Below are positions 1-4,661 of a stretch of DNA of 9,000 bases, piece by piece. How positions within the stretch are numbered: the stretch's first letter is position 1; every line of letters starts with the position of its first letter. This stretch comes from Clostridia bacterium (GTDB lineage Bacteria; Bacillota; Clostridia; Oscillospirales; CAG-272). Made by a program: the position numbers and the translations under genes. Below the pieces are notes generated by a model that was not told the origin of the DNA, did not search any database, and worked only from the letters and a program-made list of their open reading frames with translations. The stretch is taken from positions 1 to 9,000 of the forward strand of contig JAFTKV010000197.1 of assembly GCA_017453085.1 (NCBI GenBank). Direction: 5' to 3'.

Positions 1-995
1 GAGTAGGGGAAGATGTGGCAATCCAAGAGATCCAGCGAGCCGATGAAGGCGGCAGTGCTTTGGAAATCCGCCTCGCTCTCGCCGGGGAAGCCTACGATCA
101 CGTCGCCGGTGAAGCAGGCGTCGGGGAAGGCGGCACGGATGGCCTCCACGTTGCGGCGCACCATAGCGGTATTGTAACGGCGGCGCATAGCGTTCAGCGT
201 GCGGTCACAGCCGCTTTGGAGTGACAGATGGAACTGGGGGGCAAGATGGCGAATACCCTTCAGCAGCTCTGTATAGGCGGGGGTCATCAGCGAGGGATCC
301 AGCGAGCCAAGGCGGATGCGCTCCAGCCCGGGCAGCTTGTCCAGCGCACAGAGCAGATCGGGGAGCTTTTCGGCAAGATCCTTACCGTAGGCAGAGATCT
401 CGATGCCGGTGAGGACGATTTCCTTGTAGCCTGCCTCCACCAGCGCACGGGCTTCCTCCACCACCTCAGCCATGGGCTTGGAGCGGATGGGCCCGCGGGC
501 GCGGGGGATGATGCAGTAAGCGCATTTCGATTCGCAGCCGTCCTCGATCTTCAGATAAGCGCGGGTGCGCTCGCTGCGATGGATGGTCATTTTCTCAAAG
601 GGGGCAGCCTCCAGCGAGGAGACCTCCACTGCAGAGCCGTCAAACGAGCCGTCGGCAATGGCAAGCGCAACCTCAGCCGCCCGCATTTTGCGGAGATTGC
701 CGCAGACAAAGCGCACGCCGGGGAGAACGGCCAGAAGGTCGCCGTCCACCTGGGCGTAGCAGCCGGTTACAATGATCGCTCCGTCGGGGTTCTTCTTGTT
801 GGCGCGGCGGATGATCTGCCGCACCTTTCGCTCGCCCTCTGCAGTGACCGAGCAGGTGTTAATGAGATATATGTCGGCGTGCTCCTCGAAGGAGACCTGC
901 CTAAGTCCTGCCCGCAGCAGCTCCTCGGCCAGCGCCTGGGATTCGTATTGGTTTACCTTGCAGCCCAAGGTGTAGATGGCAAATGATACTTCCAT
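1..995 (-). CDS. mtaB: tRNA N6-threonylcarbamoyladenosine (t6A37) methylthiotransferase MtaB, C-terminus off the left edge
   Basis: Radical-SAM methylthiotransferase that would convert t6A to ms2t6A at position 37 of ANN-decoding tRNAs. Read on the minus strand from ATG 995, the first 331 residues are in the window without a stop. Seen: N-terminal UPF0004 domain with the three cysteines expected for the auxiliary Fe-S cluster (C12 in YTLGCKVNQYES, C48 in NTCSVT, C79 in VTGCYAQ), then the radical-SAM CxxxCxxC motif CESKCAYC (C154, C158, C161), followed by IIPRARG, LTGIEISAYG, RLGSLDP and, at the edge, GFPGESEADF and HIFPYS. The IPRARG and GCKVNQYE motifs fit MtaB/YqeV better than MiaB or RimO. 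About 100 residues, including the TRAM domain, should lie outside the window. The start is supported by AAAGGAG at 1000-1006. It is the third gene after rsgA and the spoVM-like gene, separated from the latter by 56 bases holding a hairpin. Confidence 0.93.
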   Translation of the reverse strand, partial: MEVSFAIYTLGCKVNQYESQALAEELLRAGLRQVSFEEHADIYLINTCSVTAEGERKVRQIIRRANKKNPDGAIIVTGCYAQVDGDLLAVLPGVRFVCGNLRKMRAAEVALAIADGSFDGSAVEVSSLEAAPFEKMTIHRSERTRAYLKIEDGCESKCAYCIIPRARGPIRSKPMAEVVEEARALVEAGYKEIVLTGIEISAYGKDLAEKLPDLLCALDKLPGLERIRLGSLDPSLMTPAYTELLKGIRHLAPQFHLSLQSGCDRTLNAMRRRYNTAMVRRNVEAIRAAFPDACFTGDVIVGFPGESEADFQSTAAFIGSLDLLDCHIFPY

Positions 996-1013
996 TTTGC
1001 TCCTTTATGTAAC

Positions 1014-1051
1014 AGTATGGTCGGATTTTGCGCCGACCATACTCGTTTTTT
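1014..1051 (+). terminator. 11-bp hairpin with T-tract on the plus strand, between the spoVM-like gene and mtaB
   Basis: Arms 1014-1024 (AGTATGGTCGG) and 1033-1043 (CCGACCATACT) pair perfectly around an 8-base loop, followed on the plus strand by CG and six T (1046-1051). It has the form of an intrinsic terminator for plus-strand transcription, yet no plus-strand gene lies upstream. On the minus strand, the coding direction here, the hairpin starts shortly after the spoVM-like stop codon, has the A-tract in front of it and no T-tract behind it, and ends eight bases before the mtaB ribosome binding site. So it should stop antisense transcription, or act as an intercistronic stabiliser or processing site, rather than end the operon. 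The structure is seen; the role is inferred. Confidence 0.6.
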
Positions 1052-1129
1052 CTATGTTTTCCGAATTTTGAAAATGCGACGCAGGATGGGCTTCAGAATC
1101 CCTCTTGCGCGGACGGTGACGATTTTCAT
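1052..1129 (-). CDS. spoVM: SpoVM-like small amphipathic membrane peptide (25 residues)
   Basis: A 25-codon reading frame with ATG at 1129 and TAG at 1052-1054, preceded by GGAGG (1137-1141) seven bases before the start. The peptide begins MKIVTVRARG and ends FKIRKT: nine Lys/Arg, no acidic residue, with hydrophobic residues spaced to form an amphipathic helix. Aligned without gaps to Bacillus subtilis SpoVM (MKFYTIKLPK...), it keeps M1, K2, T5, L12, I15 and R17, with conservative changes at most other hydrophobic positions. In B. subtilis, SpoVM marks the forespore outer membrane by its curvature and anchors the SpoIVA coat ATPase, and its gene lies a few genes downstream of rsgA (cpgA). The neighbouring rsgA here matches that context. 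Odd point: the helix-breaking proline is at residue 14 rather than 9. The call rests on length, alignment by eye, ribosome binding site and synteny; a spurious frame is unlikely but possible. Confidence 0.72.
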   Translation of the reverse strand: MKIVTVRARGILKPILRRIFKIRKT

Positions 1130-1137
1130 AGAGAATC

Positions 1138-1176
1138 CTCCAGTCGAGGCGCTTTGAAAGCGTCCTCTACTGAGAG
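1138..1176 (-). promoter_or_regulatory. Intercistronic hairpin overlapping the spoVM-like ribosome binding site
   Basis: Nested pairing in the rsgA to spoVM-like gap: CTC 1138-1140 with GAG 1174-1176, CAGT 1141-1144 with ACTG 1169-1172, GAGG 1146-1149 with CCTC 1164-1167, and CGCTT 1150-1154 with AAGCG 1158-1162, broken only by single-base bulges or mismatches and closed by a 3-base loop. On the minus-strand RNA it begins 11 bases after the rsgA stop. Its 3' arm contains four bases of the GGAGG that serves the spoVM-like start, so folding would hide most of the Shine-Dalgarno sequence. There is no U-tract, so it is not an intrinsic terminator. A role in lowering translation of the small gene, or in RNA processing, is inferred. 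Confidence 0.5.
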
Positions 1177-1187
1177 TATATGCCGCT

Positions 1188-2111
1188 TCAGCTCTTTTTG
1201 TCCCAGTCGTGTTTGTTTTTCAGCACGTCGTAGAGGGCACGGAAGGATTCGTGACGGCTCTCGGGGATTTTGCCTGCCGCCTTGGCTGCCATAATGGCAC
1301 AGCCTTCCTCTTTGGTGTGGGTGCACTTTGTATAGCGGCAACCGCCTAGCTCCCGCTCGATTTCGGGGAACGTGTAGGGCAGATCGTCCTTGCCGAAAAA
1401 GTCGAAGCGGACGAAGTCCAGCATGGTAAAGCCGGGAGTGTCGGCCACAAGCCCTCCGTATTCGGTCTCGTAGAGGGTGACCGCACGGGTGGTGTGGCGA
1501 CCGCGGCTGATCTTGCGGCTGACCTCACCGGTGGAGAGGGCGAGAGAGGGGAAGAGAGCGTTGAGCAGGGTGGATTTTCCCACGCCGCTGGCACCTGCAA
1601 AGGCGCAGATGGGAGTGTCACCGTTCTCGGGACGGAGTTTTTCGGAAAGGGCTTCTCTCAGCGGCTCCACGCCCAGCCCTGCGGGGGAGTCGGTGACAAA
1701 GACGGTGAATCCTGCGGTGCGGTAGATGCCTGCGATCTCTTCGGCCTTTTCAGGATCCAGCTCCGCCTTGCTGACGATGGGGAGCACCTCGATGCCGTGG
1801 TAGATGGCGATGGCGGTGAGCTTGTCCACGGTAAACAGATCGGGAGCAGGCTTTGCCGTGGGGATGACCACGAAGAGCAGGGTGAGATTGGAGAGAGGGG
1901 GACGGATCAGAGCGTTTTTGCGCGGCAAAATCTCGGCAAGGACGGTGTTGCCCTTGTCGTCTCGGTCAATGCGCACCAAATCTCCCACCAAAGGCGTGAG
2001 ATCGTCGTGGCGCAGTGCGCCCTTGGCACGGCAAAAGATCTGCTCGCCGTCATTTAGTTTGATCTCGTAAAGACCGCCCGATGATCCCATCAGTCTGCCA
2101 ATCAGTTCCAT
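1188..2111 (-). CDS. rsgA: Ribosome small-subunit maturation GTPase RsgA
   Basis: Circularly permuted GTPase that binds the 30S subunit late in assembly and checks the decoding centre. The 307 residues match the usual length. Domains in order: N-terminal OB-fold (about 1-65); G4-like segment VSKAELD (113-119); G1 P-loop GASGVGKSTLLNALFP (173-188); G2 region ISRGRHTTR (201-209); G3 DTPGF (224-228); zinc site C258, C263, H265, C271 in the spacing CxxxxCxHxxxxxC; and a C-terminal helical tail. The G4 motif is unusual: the family has [N/T]KxD, here it reads SKAE, so the Asp that normally reads guanine is Glu. The start follows a weak GGGGG (2115-2119) three bases before ATG, and the promoter sits at 2143-2171. 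It is the first gene of the operon with the spoVM-like gene and mtaB. Confidence 0.96.
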   Translation of the reverse strand: MELIGRLMGSSGGLYEIKLNDGEQIFCRAKGALRHDDLTPLVGDLVRIDRDDKGNTVLAEILPRKNALIRPPLSNLTLLFVVIPTAKPAPDLFTVDKLTAIAIYHGIEVLPIVSKAELDPEKAEEIAGIYRTAGFTVFVTDSPAGLGVEPLREALSEKLRPENGDTPICAFAGASGVGKSTLLNALFPSLALSTGEVSRKISRGRHTTRAVTLYETEYGGLVADTPGFTMLDFVRFDFFGKDDLPYTFPEIERELGGCRYTKCTHTKEEGCAIMAAKAAGKIPESRHESFRALYDVLKNKHDWDKKS

Positions 2112-2142
2112 AGAACCCCCATATCACAGTGAATATACGGTT

Positions 2143-2171
2143 ATTGTAGCACAAAACCGTGAAAAGAGCAA
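2143..2171 (-). promoter_or_regulatory. Sigma-A-type promoter of the rsgA operon
   Basis: On the minus strand TTGCTC (2166-2171) is followed after 17 bases by TACAAT (2143-2148), preceded by TGC, an extended -10. It lies 31 bases upstream of the rsgA start. Its -35 box is 19 bases from the -35 box of the divergent promoter at 2191-2219, so the two promoters sit back to back and could share regulation. Confidence 0.7.
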
Positions 2172-2190
2172 GTATTTTTGCGAAAAGTTC

Positions 2191-2229
2191 TTGCAACGGC
2201 GGGCAAAAAAATGTATAATGAGGTATAAT
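2191..2229 (+). promoter_or_regulatory. Sigma-A-type promoter of the PHP-methyltransferase operon, with duplicated -10 box
   Basis: TTGCAA (2191-2196), 17 bases, then TATAAT (2214-2219). The -10 region is repeated ten bases later, GTATAATGA at 2213-2221 and again at 2223-2231, giving a second TATAAT (2224-2229) without a good -35 partner of its own. The first box is the likely functional one. It lies 39 bases upstream of the start codon at 2259. Confidence 0.75.
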
Positions 2230-2258
2230 GAAGATATCCAAAAGAGGAGGCTATCCCA

Positions 2259-2927
2259 ATGAAAATAGATTTGCACGTTCATTCATCCGATCTGTCTCTG
2301 TGCGGACACATTCCGTCCCACGAGCTGATCGATCGCTATATTGAGGCAGGCTATGACGGCTTCGTCCTCACCAACCACTTCAGCCGTGAGATGGCAGAGC
2401 ATTTTGACCGCCACGGCATCCCCCAGTCCGAGTACTTCGCCCATTACAAGGCTTGCTATGAAAAAGCCCGTGCCTACGGTGAAGCGCGTGGATTTTTGGT
2501 GCTCTGCGGCTACGAATTCCGCTTCGACGGCTCGTCCAACGATTATCTGGTGTACGGTATGCCCGACGAGATCGGCGCAAACTGTCTGGAGATGTTCGGC
2601 TGGGGTCCCGAAAAGTTCGGTCTGTTTGCCTATGAGAACGATATTCTCTTCTATCAGGCACACCCTTTCCGCAACCATATGCAGATCGTCAGACCCTCCC
2701 GCCTCTTCGGGATGGAGGTGCACAACGGACATCCCCGTCACGATAGCCGCAACGATATTGCCATGGCTTGGGCGGAGAAGTACAACCTCCACAAAATCGC
2801 AGGCTCGGACTGCCATCAGGTCGAGGACGTGGGACTGGCAGGCATCGAAATCGAGGGCAGCATCTCCACTATGGAGGAGCTGTGCCGGCTTCTGAGAGAG
2901 GATCGGTACAAGATCTATGTACGATGA
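2259..2927 (+). CDS. PHP-domain metal-dependent hydrolase
   Basis: A 222-residue cytoplasmic protein made of one PHP (polymerase and histidinol phosphatase) domain, which binds two or three metal ions and usually hydrolyses phosphoesters. Metal-ligand motifs are all present in order: DLHVHSS (H6, H8), TNHF (H40), GYEF (E86), AHPFRN (H135), MEVHNGHPRH (E153, H155) and GSDCHQ (D184, H186). Length and motifs resemble the small stand-alone PHP proteins of Clostridia annotated as PHP phosphoesterases; histidinol phosphatase is possible but no his gene is nearby. The start is fixed by GAGGAGG (2244-2250) eight bases before ATG. It overlaps the following methyltransferase gene by 11 bases, so the two are probably translationally coupled. 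The substrate cannot be told from the sequence. Confidence 0.88.
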   Translation: MKIDLHVHSSDLSLCGHIPSHELIDRYIEAGYDGFVLTNHFSREMAEHFDRHGIPQSEYFAHYKACYEKARAYGEARGFLVLCGYEFRFDGSSNDYLVYGMPDEIGANCLEMFGWGPEKFGLFAYENDILFYQAHPFRNHMQIVRPSRLFGMEVHNGHPRHDSRNDIAMAWAEKYNLHKIAGSDCHQVEDVGLAGIEIEGSISTMEELCRLLREDRYKIYVR

Positions 2928-4080
2928 ACTGAAACAGATGGAAGGGATCATTGCGAGTCACTTTGCGGTGATCCGCAAGATGGTGTTCAGCCGTCCCGAT
3001 GATCCTGCTCTGCAAAAGGCAGAGGCGATCCCCGTGGATCTGAGAGGCGAGCGGGTTCTGCAGCTCACCCGCTATACCGCCGATGGCAAGGCGCTCCATG
3101 AAAACTACACCGCCGCCACCGCTCCTGCCGCCTTTGCGGAGTTTGCTGCAGGCTTTGGGCAGGTGAATATCATTGCCACCACCGGAACCATCCAATGGCG
3201 GCGCACCAAGAAGGGCAAGCTGCTCTCCACCGGAAAAATTGCCGCTACCGCCGAGGTAGCGGCGGTGCGCTCCCACAACAAGGAGAAACACTACCTCATC
3301 GACGCCGCCGAGCACATCGAGTTCCTCTCCCGACTGGGCGTTTGCGACAAGGACGGCAGAGTATTTGACAAAAAACGGGCGAAATACCGCCAAATCAACC
3401 GATTTGTTGAGCTCCTTGATGACGTTTACGAAAAACTCCCCCGTGAGGGCAAGCTCACCGTCTGCGATCTCTGCTGCGGTAAATCCTACCTCACCTTTGC
3501 AGTCTACTACTACCTCACCGCCGTGAAGGGCAGGGAAGTCCACCTCTACGGCGTGGATCGCAAGGCCGACGTCATTGCCTACTGCAAGCAGACCGCCGAA
3601 ACTCTGGGCTGTGAGGGCTTGGAATTTCTGGCTATGGACATTATGGAGTTCGATCCCGGCACCGCCATTGATCTGGTGATCTCTCTCCACGCCTGCGATA
3701 TCGCCACCGACATCGTGCTGGCCTACGCCATCAAGAAGCGGGCGAAGGTGATCCTCTCCACCCCCTGCTGTCACCACGAGTTGTTCCACACGGTGAAGTC
3801 CAAGGAGAACGATTTCATCCTGCGCCACTCCATCTTGGGGCAGAAATTCTGCGATGCCGCCACCGACGCTCTCCGACTCCTGCACCTGGAAGCCGCCGGC
3901 TACCGTGCCGAGGCTGTGGAGCTGATCGACCCGGAGGAAACACCCAAAAACGTAATGCTCCGCGCCGTCCGCTCGGATAAGATCGAGCCCCACAAGAAGG
4001 AAATCGCCAAAGAGCGCCTCGCCGCCGCAGAGACTCTGCTTGGCTGCAGATTGACGCTGAGCAAATTATTAGAGGAATAA
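2917..4080 (+). CDS. SAM-dependent methyltransferase, Methyltransf_32-like (METTL25/RRNAD1-type fold)
   Basis: A 387-residue protein with a Rossmann methyltransferase core from about residue 175 to 335. Visible: motif I VCDLCCGKSYLTF (182-194), the acidic end of beta-2 in YGVDRK (211-216), a motif near AMDIMEF (239-245), SLHACD (256-261) and STPCCHHE (281-288). The last two, rich in Cys and His, are typical of the Methyltransf_32 family (PF13679). The N-terminal part (1-170) carries TTGTIQWRR and IDAAEHIEFLSRLGVCD, with no catalytic motif that I recognise. The natural substrate of the bacterial family is unclear to me; RNA or protein are both possible. It starts inside the end of the PHP gene, with AGAGAGG 15 bases upstream, too far for strong independent initiation, which suggests coupling. 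It is followed by the terminator at 4169-4199. Confidence 0.85.
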   Translation: MYDELKQMEGIIASHFAVIRKMVFSRPDDPALQKAEAIPVDLRGERVLQLTRYTADGKALHENYTAATAPAAFAEFAAGFGQVNIIATTGTIQWRRTKKGKLLSTGKIAATAEVAAVRSHNKEKHYLIDAAEHIEFLSRLGVCDKDGRVFDKKRAKYRQINRFVELLDDVYEKLPREGKLTVCDLCCGKSYLTFAVYYYLTAVKGREVHLYGVDRKADVIAYCKQTAETLGCEGLEFLAMDIMEFDPGTAIDLVISLHACDIATDIVLAYAIKKRAKVILSTPCCHHELFHTVKSKENDFILRHSILGQKFCDAATDALRLLHLEAAGYRAEAVELIDPEETPKNVMLRAVRSDKIEPHKKEIAKERLAAAETLLGCRLTLSKLLEE

Positions 4081-4091
4081 AATGGATGCAT

Positions 4092-4108
4092 TCGAGACTC
4101 CGTCTCGA
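4092..4108. repeat. Short 7-bp hairpin downstream of the methyltransferase gene
   Basis: TCGAGAC (4092-4098) pairs with GTCTCGA (4102-4108) around a 3-base loop, 12 bases after the methyltransferase stop codon. There is no T-tract. It stands directly before the longer hairpin at 4115-4146 and may be part of the same 3' repeat block. Confidence 0.45.
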
Positions 4109-4114
4109 GCTCTG

Positions 4115-4146
4115 CCAAAGAAACTTTTTGAAAAAAGTTTCTTTGG
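4115..4146. repeat. Long perfect inverted repeat, dispersed-repeat-like hairpin
   Basis: CCAAAGAAACTTTT (4115-4128) pairs perfectly with its complement at 4133-4146 around a 4-base loop (14 bp). The outer bases are mixed and the inner bases are A/T only. Hairpins of this kind often recur in many copies in clostridial genomes, but only one copy lies in this window, so the dispersed nature is an inference from general familiarity. It could also stall or end transcripts of the upstream operon. Confidence 0.5.
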
Positions 4147-4168
4147 AATCTTCAAAAACTTTTATCAA

Positions 4169-4199
4169 TGCGCCGCAAATACTTGCGGCGCACTTTTTT
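4169..4199 (+). terminator. Intrinsic terminator of the PHP-methyltransferase operon
   Basis: TGCGCCGCAA (4169-4178) pairs perfectly with TTGCGGCGCA (4183-4192) around the loop ATAC, followed by C and six T (4194-4199). This is a textbook Rho-independent terminator, 88 bases after the methyltransferase stop codon. Confidence 0.9.
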
Positions 4200-4269
4200 G
4201 CTATGTTCGCACGAACTAAGAACTATAAATGATGCACGGATGAAACGATTTGGGATTGGTATTACTAAA

Positions 4270-4500
4270 CAAACCCACGGGCAGGGAAGAGTATTGGTGT
4301 CGTTACGCGTCACCCATTTGGAAAGAGAAATACTCTGTGGAACACAGAAACGTCGTTGCCCATAGGAAGCGGAAGCCGACTTAAAGCCCCGACGCGATGA
4401 TGAATACTCTATAAGTTAGCCAATATCCAGTGCACCATGAGGGAAGTTGGATGGAGGTCTCGGGGAAGGAGAAACCGCAGGTTTCGCCTTTCCTGAGCAG
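4270..4500 (+). ncRNA. Group II intron-like RNA segment (domain I, 5' half), probably a remnant or D1D4-type element
   Basis: No protein gene fits here, but the plus strand folds well and resembles domain I of bacterial group II introns such as Ll.LtrB. In order: AGAGTATT (4288-4295) pairs with AATACTCT (4329-4336); CTGTG (4335-4339) and CACAG (4343-4347) form a hairpin followed by AAAC, like the CTCTGT...ACACAGAAA block of Ll.LtrB; CGTCG (4351-4355) pairs with CGACG (4390-4394), enclosing AAGCGGAAGC (4368-4377), like the AAGCGAAAGC of Ll.LtrB; next comes GCGATGA (4394-4400), the same heptamer at the same relative place. Then ATCCAG (4425-4430) with TTGGAT (4447-4452), and an 18-bp hairpin, 4459-4476 with 4480-4497, with one A-G mismatch and two G-U pairs. 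I see no GTGCG 5' boundary, no domain V and no reverse transcriptase, so it is not a complete intron. The comparison is from memory; the boundaries are approximate. Confidence 0.45.
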
Positions 4501-4508
4501 TTCTTTGG

Positions 4509-4536
4509 GCGTCTTTCTTTCTGCAAAGAAAGACGC
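4509..4536. repeat. 12-bp perfect hairpin downstream of the intron-like segment
   Basis: GCGTCTTTCTTT (4509-4520) pairs perfectly with AAAGAAAGACGC (4525-4536) around the loop CTGC. The preceding bases, TTCTTTGG, also occur in the right arm of the hairpin at 4115-4146, so the two hairpins may be related repeat ends that bracket the segment between them. There is no T-tract on either strand. Confidence 0.5.
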
Positions 4537-4547
4537 AAGAATTAATT

Positions 4548-4574
4548 CAAATCCCGACCGCCGGTCGGGATTTG
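4548..4574. repeat. 12-bp perfect hairpin, possible weak terminator
   Basis: CAAATCCCGACC (4548-4559) pairs perfectly with GGTCGGGATTTG (4563-4574) around a 3-base loop. It is followed on the plus strand only by TTCCTA, so termination would be weak. The half-element GGGATTTGT occurs at 4567-4575 and again at 4587-4595, and TGTTCCTA occurs at 4573-4580 and 4611-4618. Small direct repeats thus link this hairpin to the terminator at 4618-4648. Confidence 0.5.
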
Positions 4575-4617
4575 TTCCTATAAAAAGGGATTTGTAGCTC
4601 GTCTAATAACTGTTCCT

Positions 4618-4648
4618 AAAAAATCCGCCGCAATTGCGACGGATTTTT
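4618..4648 (-). terminator. Bidirectional intrinsic terminator after the lipoprotein peptidase gene
   Basis: AAAAATCCG (4619-4627) pairs with CGGATTTTT (4640-4648); inside, after one C-A mismatch, CGC and GCG close the loop AATT. Read on the minus strand it lies 14 bases after the peptidase stop codon and ends in a run of six T. It has a T-run on the plus strand as well, so it would also stop transcription arriving from the left. Confidence 0.88.
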
Positions 4649-4661
4649 GTTTGGTGTAAAA

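Noticed and set aside
228..986. A 252-codon open frame on the plus strand opposite mtaB
   Set aside because: The minus strand codes for MtaB with all cysteine motifs; the plus-strand frame is a shadow.
2869..3993. A 374-codon open frame on the minus strand, opposite the methyltransferase gene
   Set aside because: The plus-strand frame has clear methyltransferase motifs, a promoter and a terminator; the antisense product is low-complexity Gly/Val/His-rich and has no start signals.
4168..4365. A 65-codon open frame starting inside the operon terminator
   Set aside because: No ribosome binding site, the start lies in the terminator stem, and the frame crosses the folded intron-like segment.
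4270..4500. Possible tmRNA, RNase P RNA or 6S RNA
   Set aside because: The RNase P GAGGAAAGTCC core, the tmRNA tRNA-like ends and the 6S central bubble are all missing; the domain I-like blocks explain more of the sequence.
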